Origin: an uncultured Clostridium sp.
GTDB lineage: Bacteria > Bacillota > Clostridia > Clostridiales > Clostridiaceae
Assembly (NCBI GenBank): GCA_937927335.1
Contig: CALBDU010000054.1
Span: forward strand, 7,645 to 71,644
DNA length: 64,000 nucleotides
Direction: 5' to 3'
Each line of letters opens with the position of its first letter. Position 1 is the stretch's first letter. The position numbers were made by a program, and so were the translations under genes. This document shows, piece by piece, positions 17,064 to 26,406 of this stretch. The notes beneath the pieces are model-generated. The model was not told the DNA's origin. It saw only the letters and a program-made list of their open reading frames with translations, and did no database searches.

Positions 17064-17218
17064 AAATATATTCCTCCAAATTAAACTGATAATTTAATTA
17101 TATCATTATACAACAGCAAAATGCATGCCACTTAGACTACACCTTGTTATGTTTTGTTTTGAAACAGTTACTTTATAATGGTTGTTCCAAAAAGGAACCT
17201 TTGTTTTAAAATAAAACA

Positions 17219-17237
17219 GCGCCCCATCGAGGGGCGC
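17219..17237 (-). terminator. Intrinsic terminator after cysK
   Basis: On the minus strand GCGCCCC and GGGGCGC flank a TCGAT loop and are followed by TGTTTTATTTT. Confidence 0.85.
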
Positions 17238-17243
17238 AGTTGT

Positions 17244-18155
17244 TTAATCGTATAAACCCATGGATAAATATTTTTCTCCTCCGTCTGGAGCAACTGTTAC
17301 AACCTTTTTGCCTTTGCCAAGTTTTTTTGCAAGCTTAACTGCTGCAGCCACATTTGCCCCTGCAGATATTCCTACAAGAAGGCCTTCCTCCTTGCCCATA
17401 AGCCTGGCATATTCATAGGCTTCCTCGTCTGTTATTGTAAGGACCTCATCCACCACTGCCCTGTCAAAGACCTCAGGTATGAAGCCTGCACCAATACCCT
17501 GTATTTTATGGGGAGATGGCTTACCTCCTGATATAACAGGAGAATTTGCTGGTTCAACGGCAACTACATTAATGCTGTTGTTCAATTCCTTCAGCTTTCT
17601 TCCTATTCCTGTTATGGTACCGCCTGTACCTACACCGGCAGTAAATGCATCCACATCAGGAATGTCCTTAATTATTTCTTCTGCAGTAGTTTCATAATGC
17701 TTTGATGGGTTAGCCCAGTTAGTAAACTGCTGAGGCAGGAAGTAGCCTTCATTCTGTTTTACCAGCTCCTCTGCAGCAGCTATAGCTCCAGACATTCCCT
17801 TGGAACCCTCAGTTAATATGAGCTCTGCACCATAGGCCTTCATCATGTTTCGCCTTTCAACGCTCATGGTGTCCGGCATTATGATTATAACTTTATAGCC
17901 CTTAAGTTTGCCTATCATAGCTAGTGCAATACCAGTGTTGCCGCTGGTTGGCTCCACAATTACACTGCCTGGCTTTAAAAGTCCTTCTTTTTCAGCTTTT
18001 TCAATCATTCCAAGAGCAGCCCTGTCCTTGATGCTTCCGCCTGGATTGAGCTTTTCGAGCTTTACATATACTTCAGCAGCATCTTCGCCAGCAATTTTAT
18101 TCAACTTGAAAAGGGGTGTGTTACCTATTAAATCAATTACGTTTGTATAAATCAT
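17244..18155 (-). CDS. cysK: Cysteine synthase A (O-acetylserine sulfhydrylase)
   Basis: 303-residue PLP enzyme making cysteine from O-acetylserine and sulfide. Key motifs: KLEKLNPGGSIKDRAALGMI (Schiff-base Lys in SIKDR, about residue 42), VEPTSGNTGIALAMI, TAGVGTGGTITGIGRKLKE (phosphate loop), GAGFIPEVFDR and GISAGANVAAAVK. Length is normal. GGAGGAATAAAA precedes the ATG. A cysteine-specific T-box leader with its own terminator lies upstream, so expression rises when tRNA-Cys is uncharged. It is next to metNIQ, making a sulfur amino-acid block. Confidence 0.96.
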   Translation of the reverse strand: MIYTNVIDLIGNTPLFKLNKIAGEDAAEVYVKLEKLNPGGSIKDRAALGMIEKAEKEGLLKPGSVIVEPTSGNTGIALAMIGKLKGYKVIIIMPDTMSVERRNMMKAYGAELILTEGSKGMSGAIAAAEELVKQNEGYFLPQQFTNWANPSKHYETTAEEIIKDIPDVDAFTAGVGTGGTITGIGRKLKELNNSINVVAVEPANSPVISGGKPSPHKIQGIGAGFIPEVFDRAVVDEVLTITDEEAYEYARLMGKEEGLLVGISAGANVAAAVKLAKKLGKGKKVVTVAPDGGEKYLSMGLYD

Positions 18156-18231
18156 TTTTATTCCTCCAAAATTTTATTAATTATTATTATTTTAACCAGT
18201 TTTATCTCCAAAACTCCGGATTTCTGGAAAT

Positions 18232-18488
18232 AAAAAAACTCCTGCCTCTGGTACAGAGGCAGGAGCATTAAATGCTACCGCGGTTCCACTCTGTTTATTA
18301 TGCATAAAATACATAACAACTCGTATATTGGTACAATCATACCTAAACGCTTTAACGGGCGTACCCGCTGAAGTCTACTAAACTTCAATTCAGAACTCGG
18401 GGATGCACTTCAGTTATTTTCTGCTTAAAATCCCTCACACCCAAGGGGATTTCTCTCTGAAAGCATCCTGTAACTTACTCTTCCCGTC
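18232..18488 (-). promoter_or_regulatory. T-box riboswitch, cysteine specifier (UGC), upstream of cysK
   Basis: Read on the minus strand. Stem I base GGGA (18482-18485 complement) pairs with TCCC, and GTTA with TAAC. Between them lies the specifier loop containing TGC (18405-18407 complement) in GAAGTGCA opposite AGAGTAA. The T-box core GTGGAACCGCGGTAGC is at 18276-18291. A 12-bp terminator CTCCTGCCTCTG / CAGAGGCAGGAG (18239-18265) with a 7-T run follows. TGC identifies tRNA-Cys as the ligand, matching cysK. Confidence 0.92.
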
Positions 18489-18575
18489 ATTGTAATTCTT
18501 AGTAAATTACTCTGATATACTTATTATAGTATATTATAAATAAAAGTCAAGTATTTTGTAAAGATTTTTTATTTC

Positions 18576-19397
18576 TTAAAATGCAGGAATTATGCTTCCC
18601 TGGTATTTATCTTGTATGAATTTTTTAATTTCGTCAGAATTTAATGCAGCGGATAATGCCTTTATATAGTCCTTGTCTTTATCTTCTGTTCTCACAGCAA
18701 GCACATTTGCATAGGGTGAATCTTTGGCTTCTATAGCTAAGGCATCCTTTGTAGGATTCAGCCCGGCTTCAAGGGCATAGTTCGTGTTTATTACAGCAGC
18801 ATCCACATCTCCAAGAATCCTTGGCAGCTGAGGAGCCTCCAATTCTTTAATTACTATTCCCTTTTTGTTTTCTGTTATATCAAGTTTTGAAACAAGTTCC
18901 CCGGACTTAAGCTTAATCAGGCCTGCTGCTTCAAGAACCTTCAAGGCTCTGGCTCCATTTGTAGCGTCATTAGGAATTGCTATAACTGCTCCCTGTTTTA
19001 GGTCATTCAAGCTTTTTAAAGTTTTTGAATAAACTGCCATTGGCTCAATATGTACCTTTACAGTATAGGTTAAGTCCAGGTTCTTATCTGTTTTGAATTT
19101 ATTCAGATAAGGAATATGCTGAAAGAAGTTGGCATCAAGTTGTCCCTCTGCCAGAGCGGTGTTTGGTGTCACATAGTCCGTAAATTCCACAATTTTCAGC
19201 TCATAGCCCTGTTTTTCAAGGATTGGCTTTACCTTCTCCAAAATTTCCTTATGTGGTACCGGAGTAGCCCCAACGGTAATCACCTTTTTACTTTTGGAAT
19301 TGTCTGTGGCGGTCGTAGTACCAGTTTTGCCGGAACAACCTGCAAGAATGCTTATGCTTAAAAGCATAGTTAATAATAATGTTAATGTCTTTTTCAT
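18576..19397 (-). CDS. metQ: Methionine ABC transporter substrate-binding lipoprotein
   Basis: 273 residues with a lipoprotein signal peptide (MKKTLTLLLTMLLSISILAG then Cys, lipobox LAGC). The mature part is NlpA/MetQ-like: VITVGATPVPHKEILEKVKP, VEFTDYVTPNTALAEGQLDA, ANFFQHIPYLNKF, AIPNDATNGARALKVLEAAG and VINTNYALEAGLNP. It captures methionine outside the membrane for MetNI. CAGGAGGTC precedes the ATG. It is the last gene of metNIQ, 55 bases after metI. Confidence 0.95.
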   Translation of the reverse strand: MKKTLTLLLTMLLSISILAGCSGKTGTTTATDNSKSKKVITVGATPVPHKEILEKVKPILEKQGYELKIVEFTDYVTPNTALAEGQLDANFFQHIPYLNKFKTDKNLDLTYTVKVHIEPMAVYSKTLKSLNDLKQGAVIAIPNDATNGARALKVLEAAGLIKLKSGELVSKLDITENKKGIVIKELEAPQLPRILGDVDAAVINTNYALEAGLNPTKDALAIEAKDSPYANVLAVRTEDKDKDYIKALSAALNSDEIKKFIQDKYQGSIIPAF

Positions 19398-19452
19398 TGT
19401 ATGACCTCCTGAAAATATTTATTTTATTTAAACCTACTTTTTAAGTAGGCTT

Positions 19453-20097
19453 TTAACGGGTTAGCTTTTGATAAATCCTGTTTCCAAGGAATTGTATTAA
19501 TTGAACAATAACAATTAATATGATAACTGTGTAAACCATAATGTCAGTTTTAAATCTGTAGTAGCCGTATTTAATTGCTATGTCCCCAAGGCCGCCCCCT
19601 CCAATAGCACCTGCCATGGCAGAATATCCAATAAGACTGATTAAGGTAAATACAATGCCTAAGGCTATTGCAGGAAAGGCTTCTATTACCATAATTTTAA
19701 AGATTATCTGCCAGGTGGAAGCACCAAAGGATTTTGCTGCCTCCACAACCCCCGGGTCAACCTCCTTTAAGGCAGATTCGATGACCCTTGCAGCAAAAGG
19801 TGCGGCGGCAATGGTCAGGGGAACAACAGCTGCCGTGGTTCCAATAGTGGTTCCTGTTAAGGCCTTTGTAAGGGGGAATATGGCAATCATCAGAATTATA
19901 AAGGGAAAAGACCGTAAAACGTTAACCATCAAATCAAAAATGCTGTAAACAAATTTGTTTGGCTCTAATCCATCCTTGGCCGTAATGATCAATATAAAGG
20001 CTATAATAAATCCTATTAAAACGGAAAAAAGGGTGGATAAGGAAACCATGTACAAGGTATCAAGCAAAGCTGGCAAAAATACATCTTTTATAAGCAT
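19453..20097 (-). CDS. metI: Methionine ABC transporter permease
   Basis: 214 residues with five hydrophobic segments and the MetI pattern LLIKD-like start, NVLRSFPFIILMIAIFPLTK, AAPFAARVIESALKEVDPGV, VEAAKSFGASTWQIIFKI (ATPase-contacting loop) and YSAMAGAIGGGGLGDIAIKY. Its ATG directly abuts the metN stop (TAAATG), so translation is coupled. Together with MetN and MetQ it imports methionine. Confidence 0.95.
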   Translation of the reverse strand: MLIKDVFLPALLDTLYMVSLSTLFSVLIGFIIAFILIITAKDGLEPNKFVYSIFDLMVNVLRSFPFIILMIAIFPLTKALTGTTIGTTAAVVPLTIAAAPFAARVIESALKEVDPGVVEAAKSFGASTWQIIFKIMVIEAFPAIALGIVFTLISLIGYSAMAGAIGGGGLGDIAIKYGYYRFKTDIMVYTVIILIVIVQLIQFLGNRIYQKLTR

Positions 20098-21054
20098 TTA
20101 TAACACCTCCCAGTGAATTGATTTATTATCCAGATGTCTTGTTATCAAGTCCTGATCTTGTTTGTTGACGTTAATTATTAGATTTCCAAGTACATGGTCA
20201 CTAAACTTTTCAAGCTTGCCCCAAACTATTGAAAAATCCTTATCCAACTCCCTAGCCATGGAGGATATGATGCATTGACAGCTTTTTTCCTTTGGAAAAT
20301 ACAATTTGATATTAACTCCTTCGTAGGGAAGCAGTTCTTCTTCTCCTAAAAGGTTTTTAAGCCTGCTGTCAGGATTTAGGAATATGTCCTCCACATAGCC
20401 TGAGGTAATTATTCTTCCATCTTCAATCAATGCTACCTTGCTGCATATATCCTTGATTACCTCCATCTGGTGAGTGACAATAACTATGGTCAAGCCAAGC
20501 TTTTTGTTGATTTCCCTAAGCAGCTCCAGTATGGATTTGGTGGTTTTGGGATCTAAAGCTGAAGTAGCCTCATCACACAATAGGATTTCAGGCTTAAGTG
20601 CCAATGCCCTTGCTATTGCCACCCTTTGTTTTTGTCCTCCGCTGAGCCTTGCAGGCTTTTCATAGGCCTTGTCCTCAAGATCCACAAGCTTAAGAAGCTC
20701 AAATACCCGTTCTTTAATTGTGCTTTTATCAATGCCCCATATTTCCATAGGGATGGCAATATTGTCAAATACATTTTTCCTGTTTAGGAGGTTAAAGTTT
20801 TGGAATATCATGCCAAGGTTGCGCCTAAGCTCTCGGATTGCTGTGGGACCTAAATTTGCCACTTCAGTATCCATCACCTTTACACTGCCTCTATGGTATG
20901 TCTCAAGACCGTTTATGCATCTCAGAAGTGTAGATTTTCCAGCACCGCTTAGGCCAATAATTCCAAATATTTCACCCTTTTCTATTTTTAAATTGATATC
21001 AGCTAGTATTTGTAATGAGCCAAAGTTTTTGTCCATGTTTTTAATTTCAATCAT
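20098..21054 (-). CDS. metN: Methionine ABC transporter ATP-binding protein
   Basis: 318 residues from ATG 21054; the longer frame from 21099 runs into the riboswitch and is rejected because GGAGGATTACT is directly before 21054. Walker A is GLSGAGKSTLLRCINGLE, Q-loop FQNFNLL, signature LSGGQKQRVAIARAL, Walker B ILLCDEATSAL and switch His in VTHQM. The C-terminal 80 residues are the NIL (ACT-like) domain that binds methionine and inhibits transport. First gene of metNIQ, under a SAM-I riboswitch. Confidence 0.96.
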   Translation of the reverse strand: MIEIKNMDKNFGSLQILADINLKIEKGEIFGIIGLSGAGKSTLLRCINGLETYHRGSVKVMDTEVANLGPTAIRELRRNLGMIFQNFNLLNRKNVFDNIAIPMEIWGIDKSTIKERVFELLKLVDLEDKAYEKPARLSGGQKQRVAIARALALKPEILLCDEATSALDPKTTKSILELLREINKKLGLTIVIVTHQMEVIKDICSKVALIEDGRIITSGYVEDIFLNPDSRLKNLLGEEELLPYEGVNIKLYFPKEKSCQCIISSMARELDKDFSIVWGKLEKFSDHVLGNLIINVNKQDQDLITRHLDNKSIHWEVL

Positions 21055-21076
21055 AGTAATCCTCCAAAAAAAATAA

Positions 21077-21099
21077 ATGCCTCGGAGAACCCAAGGCAT
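21077..21099 (-). terminator. SAM-I riboswitch expression-platform terminator
   Basis: ATGCCTTGG and CCGAGGCAT (minus strand, one G-U pair) flank a GTTCT loop and are followed by TTATTTTTTT, just before the metN ribosome site. Confidence 0.85.
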
Positions 21100-21114
21100 A
21101 ATAATATCCGTGTT

Positions 21115-21221
21115 TTCTCATCTCTCGGTTTTCACCGCAGGAATTGACACCAATACATTCGAATGAGAATGCTGGTTGTCGGGCTTCATAGGGCCAGTCC
21201 CTCTGCCACTCTTGATAAGAA
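21115..21221 (-). promoter_or_regulatory. SAM-I (S-box) riboswitch upstream of metN
   Basis: On the minus strand the S-box core is present: P1 TTCTTATC pairs with GATGAGAA, then AGAGTGGCAGAGGGACTGG, CCCTATGAAGCCC and GACAACC. This class binds S-adenosylmethionine and forms the downstream terminator when SAM is plentiful, shutting off methionine import. Confidence 0.94.
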
Positions 21222-21371
21222 GTTTATTTAATTTTAAATTTTAATCATAGTATTCCTATTTGTATTACCTATTATATGGGGTGATTAACATATTGTCAAC
21301 ATATTTATATTTTTAAATTGATAGGGGCTTTTTTATCTAGTGAAATTGAACATTTTAATTATTAAACAGGT

Positions 21372-22487
21372 TTAAAATAATTTGCTGTAAATATTGACCA
21401 TGTCATCTCTGGTAAGGGGCACATAGCTGTTTACCAGCAGCCTTTGCTGGCTTTCAATAACGCTGTCTGTAAAGGCTTCAATTTCCTGAACCTTCATGCC
21501 GTATTTCCTCAGCGGCTTTCTTGGAAGAAGACTGTCCAGTATGAAGGTGAGATTATCATATACACTTTCCATGTCGCAGTTGATTATATCTGCAAGCACC
21601 TGATTTATTTCTTTTATTTTGCCATTAGGATTCTTTTTGTTATAGGTTTTGAAGATCTCCACAAACATGAGGTAGTTGGCTTCGCCATGAGTAATGTGGT
21701 AGGTACCTCCTAAAGGATAGGACATGGCATGGACAGCACCAGTACCGGTTACACTGAAGGCAATGCCTGCATAATTACTTGCCTTAAGGAAGTCATCAAT
21801 GATGTCCATCCTTGCTTCCTCGCCGTTTTTAAGTATATGGAGGTAGCCATTTAAAATGAGCTCCAATGCCTTCAGGCTGAAAAGCTCGGTATAGGAGCTT
21901 GATTTTGGCGATACAAAGGATTCCACGGCATGAATCATGGCGTCTACGGAGCTGGTAATAAAAAATTTATAAGGAAGCTCCTTAACAAGCTCTGGTATCA
22001 GCACTGCATAGTCCGGGAAAAGCTCATCAGAAGCTAGACCCATTTTAGTGTTCTTTTGGGTGAGCTCCGCAATGGAAATGCTTGAAACCTCTGAACCGGC
22101 TCCACAGGTAGTAGGAACAGCTATAAGCTGTTTATCCTTGATAAAGGGTATTTTTCTTTCAAACAGATCGAGGGTGCTTTCTGTATCCTTGAATATCATA
22201 AGCTTTGCAATATCGATTACGGATCCGCCCCCTACGGCAAATATTCTCTTAAAGCTTTTTCCCTTCAGGTCCTTCAGTATTTTATCTATCATTATATCCG
22301 ATGGCTCACCAGTACCATAACTGTTTTTAAACCATATTTCAGCCTTGAGTTTTAAAGGCTTTAAAAATGAATCGTAAGTGGATTTGCTGGTGAAAATCAA
22401 ATCATCTTCATTGATTTTGAAAAACTCAGAAAACTCCTTGCAGTTGCTGAAGGTACAAACCTCTGTTTTTAATTGAAACAATTTCAT
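21372..22487 (-). CDS. 4hbD: 4-hydroxybutyrate dehydrogenase (iron-containing alcohol dehydrogenase family)
   Basis: 371 residues from ATG 22487, preceded by GGAGGAGTC; the longer frame from 22598 is an artefact of the upstream repeat. It closely resembles the clostridial NAD-dependent 4-hydroxybutyrate dehydrogenase: KLFQLKTEV start, GTGEPSDIMIDKI, IFAVGGGSVIDIAKL (NAD site), AVPTTCGAGSEVSSIS, LPYKFFITSSVDAMIHAVES, PLGGTYHITHGEANYLMFVE (iron-binding His) and SRKPLR-like PRKPLRKYGM. It reduces succinate semialdehyde to 4-hydroxybutyrate, as in ethanol-succinate fermentation. Partner genes (sucD, cat1, abfD) are not in the window. Confidence 0.9.
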   Translation of the reverse strand: MKLFQLKTEVCTFSNCKEFSEFFKINEDDLIFTSKSTYDSFLKPLKLKAEIWFKNSYGTGEPSDIMIDKILKDLKGKSFKRIFAVGGGSVIDIAKLMIFKDTESTLDLFERKIPFIKDKQLIAVPTTCGAGSEVSSISIAELTQKNTKMGLASDELFPDYAVLIPELVKELPYKFFITSSVDAMIHAVESFVSPKSSSYTELFSLKALELILNGYLHILKNGEEARMDIIDDFLKASNYAGIAFSVTGTGAVHAMSYPLGGTYHITHGEANYLMFVEIFKTYNKKNPNGKIKEINQVLADIINCDMESVYDNLTFILDSLLPRKPLRKYGMKVQEIEAFTDSVIESQQRLLVNSYVPLTRDDMVNIYSKLF

Positions 22488-22583
22488 TTTTGACTCCTCC
22501 GATACTGTTATTTTTGCTTTCGCGCTCTTTTGTGCCAGACTGATTATTATCTTAATAATATGATAGCACAAAGTAGGAAGAAA

Positions 22584-22603
22584 GGGGACGGTTAACAATT
22601 AAT
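22584..22603 (+). repeat. GGGACGGTTAAC repeat, copy 1
   Basis: GGGGACGGTTAAC then AATTAAT. Its 13-base core is inverted relative to copy 2 (22636-22648), with 39 bases between. It sits between 4hbD and htpG. Confidence 0.85.
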
Positions 22604-22635
22604 TACTAAATTTAGCAGAATAACAATAAATACAT

Positions 22636-22648
22636 GTTAACCGTCCCC
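22636..22648 (-). repeat. GGGACGGTTAAC repeat, copy 2
   Basis: GTTAACCGTCCCC, exact reverse complement of the copy 1 core. With copy 1 it can form a 13-bp stem. Confidence 0.85.
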
Positions 22649-22680
22649 TAAAGCAAAACTAAAAGAAACGATAAAAAGTT

Positions 22681-22693
22681 GTTAACCGTCCCC
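22681..22693 (-). repeat. GGGACGGTTAAC repeat, copy 3
   Basis: GTTAACCGTCCCC, same orientation as copy 2 and 45 bases from it. Copies 2 and 3 share the flank CCCCTAAA on the C-rich side. Confidence 0.85.
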
Positions 22694-22763
22694 TAAAACT
22701 TGACTAAAAATTTAAAAAATAATAAAATATTTTTGGTAAGATTATACTTAAGGAGGGACAAAT

Positions 22764-24635
22764 ATGGATAGAGAAAACGGAAATATTTCCATCCATACCG
22801 AAAATATTTTTCCAATAATTAAAAAATGGCTGTACTCTGACAAGGATATTTTTATCAGGGAACTTGTTAGCAATGGCTGTGATGCGGTTAGCAAATTAAA
22901 AAGGCTTGTTTCTTTAGGTGAGGCTAAGGAGCAAACAGAAAAATACGAAATTAAGGTCATGTTCAACAAGGAAGCCAAAACCCTTAAATTTTGCGACAAC
23001 GGTATAGGAATGACAGCAGAAGAAGTTAAAAAGTACATCAACCAGGTGGCATTTTCAGGTGCTGAGGATTTTATTGAAAAATATAAGGATAAGATGGATG
23101 AGGCGAACCAGATCATCGGCCACTTCGGACTGGGATTTTACTCAGCCTTTATGGTGTCCGACAAGGTGGAAATTGATACCTTGTCTTATATGGACGGCAG
23201 CGAAGCTGCTAAATGGATCTGCCAGGGTGGCACTGAATATGAATTAACAGAATCAGACAGAAAAGAGGTTGGAACCACAGTAACTCTTTATCTAAGCGAG
23301 GACAGCCAGGAATTCCTGGACGAATTCAAGCTCAGAGAGGTAATAACAAAGCACTGCGGCTTTTTACCGGTAGAAATATATCTTATTGATGAAAATAAGA
23401 AGAAGGCTGAAAACAGTGAGGAAGAGGCTGAACCAAAGCCTTTGAATGATACAAATCCTCTTTGGAACAAGAGCCCTAATGAATGTACAGAAGAGGAATA
23501 CAGGGAGTTTTACAGAAAAGTGTTCCATGACTACAAGGAACCATTGTTCTGGATACATCTGAATGTAGATTATCCGTTCAATCTCAAGGGAATATTGTAT
23601 TTCCCCAAATTTGACCATGAGTTTAATGCTGTAGAAGGGGAAATAAAGCTGTTTAACAACCAGGTATTTGTAGCAGACAATATCAAGGAGGTTATTCCTG
23701 AATTTCTGCTGCTTCTAAAGGGTGTTATTGATTGTAGTGATCTTCCTTTGAACGTTTCAAGAAGCTTCCTTCAAAATGATAAGAATGTAATCAAAATCTC
23801 TAAGCATATAAGCAAAAAGGTTGCTGACAAGCTAACGGAGCTGTACAAGAAGGAAAGAGATAATTACAACAATTTCTGGGATGATATAAGCGTATTCATC
23901 AAATATGGCTGCATCCGGGAAGCAGATTTCTACGACAAGGTCAAGGATATTATCATATTCAAGAATACCAATGGTGAATATGTAACTTTGAAGGAGTACC
24001 TTGAAAAGAACAAGGATAAGCATGAAAACAAAGTTTTCTATGTGGACGATGAAAAGCAGCAGGCCCAGTATATAAGAATGTTTAAAAACAACGGCCTGGA
24101 GGCTGTAATACTTAATACAGGTATTGACACTCATTTTATAAGCTTCCTTGAAATGAGAGAAGCCGGAGTTAAATTTACCAGGATAGATTCAGATTTGTCC
24201 GAGACCTTAAAGGATGAAGGTGCAATCTCTGAGGATGAAGTAAAGAGCCTTGAGAAAATATTCAAGGAGGCTCTTGAAAATGACAAGCTGACCTTCAAGG
24301 TGGAAAACCTGAAGGATGAGGACATACCGGCAATACTGCTACTTTCCGAGGATGCGAGGAGAATGCAGAACATGAGGAGTATGTTTGCAGGTATGGACAT
24401 GGGTGACATGTTCAAGGATGAGGAAACCTTGGTTATAAATAATAAGAACAGCCTGGTTAAAAGTATAATTTCCAAGGCCGGCGATGAAAAAGCTGGCGAT
24501 ACTACGGATGATATCAAACTCATCTGCAGACACATATATGACCTGGCAAGAATCAGCAGCACACAGCTGGAGCCGGAGGAAATGGCCAGGTTCATTGCAC
24601 GAAGCAATGACATTCTGAAACTTGTCATAAAATAA
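22764..24635 (+). CDS. htpG: Molecular chaperone HtpG (Hsp90)
   Basis: 623 residues, the normal bacterial length. The N-terminal GHKL ATPase shows the family motifs: RELVSNGCDAVSKLKRL, FCDNGIGMTAEEV, FSGAEDFIEKY, IIGHFGLGFYSAFMVSD and GTTVTLYLSED. The middle domain includes DLPLNVSRSFLQND with the catalytic-loop Arg, and the C-terminal dimerisation region ends with LARISSTQLEPEEMARFI. AAGGAGGGAC precedes the ATG. It is monocistronic, bounded by repeats upstream and a terminator downstream. Confidence 0.96.
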   Translation: MDRENGNISIHTENIFPIIKKWLYSDKDIFIRELVSNGCDAVSKLKRLVSLGEAKEQTEKYEIKVMFNKEAKTLKFCDNGIGMTAEEVKKYINQVAFSGAEDFIEKYKDKMDEANQIIGHFGLGFYSAFMVSDKVEIDTLSYMDGSEAAKWICQGGTEYELTESDRKEVGTTVTLYLSEDSQEFLDEFKLREVITKHCGFLPVEIYLIDENKKKAENSEEEAEPKPLNDTNPLWNKSPNECTEEEYREFYRKVFHDYKEPLFWIHLNVDYPFNLKGILYFPKFDHEFNAVEGEIKLFNNQVFVADNIKEVIPEFLLLLKGVIDCSDLPLNVSRSFLQNDKNVIKISKHISKKVADKLTELYKKERDNYNNFWDDISVFIKYGCIREADFYDKVKDIIIFKNTNGEYVTLKEYLEKNKDKHENKVFYVDDEKQQAQYIRMFKNNGLEAVILNTGIDTHFISFLEMREAGVKFTRIDSDLSETLKDEGAISEDEVKSLEKIFKEALENDKLTFKVENLKDEDIPAILLLSEDARRMQNMRSMFAGMDMGDMFKDEETLVINNKNSLVKSIISKAGDEKAGDTTDDIKLICRHIYDLARISSTQLEPEEMARFIARSNDILKLVIK

Positions 24636-24647
24636 GAAAAATTCTGA

Positions 24648-24695
24648 AGCTTGTACCGCCTAAAAAGGCTGTATAAGCTTTATTTTTTTATATAG
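24648..24695 (+). terminator. Intrinsic terminator after htpG
   Basis: AAGCTTGTAC...GCC pairs with GGC..GTATAAGCTT, then TATTTTTTTAT. Confidence 0.7.
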
Positions 24696-24779
24696 AAATG
24701 TATTTACAAGCAATTAAGTTTGTGTGATAATATTTAACTATGAATATTTGTTAATTATAATTTATATAAAGGAGAACAT

Positions 24780-26285
24780 ATGAAAATAGGATTTGATCAC
24801 AAAAAGTATCTTGAAGAGCAGTCTAAATTTATTCTTGAAAGGGTTAACAATTATGACAAATTGTACCTAGAGTTCGGTGGAAAATTAATGTTTGACCTCC
24901 ATGCAAAAAGAGTGCTGCCAGGCTTCGACGAAAATGCAAAAATCAAGCTTCTTCACAAGCTCAGAGAAAAAGTAGAGGTAATAATCTGTGTTTATTCCGG
25001 AGACATCGAAAGGAATAAAATTCGCGGCGACTTTGGAATTACCTATGATATGGATGTATTAAGGCTTATTGATGATTTAAGAGCCTATGACCTGGATGTA
25101 AACAGTGTAGTTATTACAAGATATGAGGGACAGCCAGCCACTACAGTGTTCATGAACAAGCTTGAAAGAAGAGGAATCAAGGTTTATACTCACAGGGCTA
25201 CTGAAGGCTATCCAACAGATGTGGATGTTATAGTAAGCGATGAGGGCTACGGAAAAAATCCTTATATCGAAACTGAAAAGCCTATAGTTGTAGTTACAGC
25301 ACCAGGCCCTGGCAGCGGCAAGCTTGCAACCTGCCTCAGCCAGCTTTACCATGAATTCAAGAGAGGCAAGGTTGCCGGATACTCAAAATTCGAAACCTTC
25401 CCAGTATGGAATCTTCCATTGAAGCATCCTGTAAATATTGCCTATGAGGCAGCCACAGTGGATTTGAAGGATGTTAACATGATAGATCCTTTCCACCTGG
25501 ATGCTTATAATGAAGTTACTGTAAACTACAACAGAGACATTGAGACCTTCCCTGTTTTAAAAAGGATAATAGAAAAAATCACAGGCCAGGAAGCAGTTTA
25601 CAAATCTCCTACAGACATGGGGGTAAACAGGGTAGGCTTTGGAATTGTGGATGATGAAGCAGTTAAGGAAGCTTCAAGACAGGAAATTATAAGAAGATAC
25701 TTTAAAACCGGTTGTGAATATAAAAAGGGATACCTTGATAAGGAAACCTACCAGAGGTCAAAGCTCATCATGGAAGAGCTGAATCTGAAGGAAGAGGACA
25801 GAAAGACTGTAATTCCTGCCAGGGCATATGCTGAGAAACTCAAGGCAGGACTTGATAAAAATGAATTTTGCACTGTAGTTGCACTGGAGCTGGAGGACGG
25901 GACAATACTGACCGGCAGAAGCTCAGAGCTTATGAATGCAGCTGCAGCAGCAGTTTTAAATGCAGTAAAGCATTTTGCCAATATTGCAGATGAACTTCAT
26001 TTAATATCACCAGTGATACTTGAGCCTATTAAGGCTTTGAAATCAAAGGTGTTAAGCAGCAGGGACACATCCTTGGATTGCGAGGAAATATTGATAGCTT
26101 TGTCCATATGTGCAGCAACAAACCCTATGGCCCAGGTAGCTCTGGAAAAGCTTCCAATGCTTAAAAACTGCCAGGCACATGCAACATCCATACTGCATGC
26201 CACTGATGAGCAGACCTTCCATAAGCTTGGCATAGACGTAACCTGCGACCCAGAATATGCCTCAAACAGCCTTTATAACGTATAA
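24780..26285 (+). CDS. DUF1846 (UPF0371) family protein
   Basis: 501 residues matching the full-length DUF1846 family, widespread in Firmicutes and of unresolved function. Recognisable stretches are IGFDHKKYLEEQSKFILERV, LYLEFGGKLMFDLHAKRVLP, GDFGITYDMDVLRLIDDL, VVVTAPGPGSGKLATCLSQL (a P-loop-like Gly-rich turn), GYSKFETFPVWNLPLKHPVN and TDMGVNRVGFGIVDD. The GxGxGKxAT sequence suggests nucleotide binding. AAGGAGAACAT precedes the ATG. It is a single-gene unit with its own terminator. Confidence 0.92.
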   Translation: MKIGFDHKKYLEEQSKFILERVNNYDKLYLEFGGKLMFDLHAKRVLPGFDENAKIKLLHKLREKVEVIICVYSGDIERNKIRGDFGITYDMDVLRLIDDLRAYDLDVNSVVITRYEGQPATTVFMNKLERRGIKVYTHRATEGYPTDVDVIVSDEGYGKNPYIETEKPIVVVTAPGPGSGKLATCLSQLYHEFKRGKVAGYSKFETFPVWNLPLKHPVNIAYEAATVDLKDVNMIDPFHLDAYNEVTVNYNRDIETFPVLKRIIEKITGQEAVYKSPTDMGVNRVGFGIVDDEAVKEASRQEIIRRYFKTGCEYKKGYLDKETYQRSKLIMEELNLKEEDRKTVIPARAYAEKLKAGLDKNEFCTVVALELEDGTILTGRSSELMNAAAAAVLNAVKHFANIADELHLISPVILEPIKALKSKVLSSRDTSLDCEEILIALSICAATNPMAQVALEKLPMLKNCQAHATSILHATDEQTFHKLGIDVTCDPEYASNSLYNV

Positions 26286-26290
26286 CAGTA

Positions 26291-26317
26291 GCCTTCCGGA
26301 ATTCCGGAGGGCTTTTT
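26291..26317 (+). terminator. Intrinsic terminator after DUF1846 gene
   Basis: GCCTTCCGG (26291-26299), loop AATT, CCGGAGGGC (26304-26312), then TTTTT; one G-U pair. Confidence 0.85.
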
Positions 26318-26406
26318 ACATATAAGTTTTTATACCGGAGCAGGATTTTCTGATTTGTGGTATAATTAATGGATACGGATTTTTATTTGCCAAGGAGATA
26401 TGCCTC

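Noticed and set aside
21055..21099. Extension of metN to 21099
   Set aside because: It would be translated from the riboswitch terminator; ATG 21054 has GGAGGATTACT.
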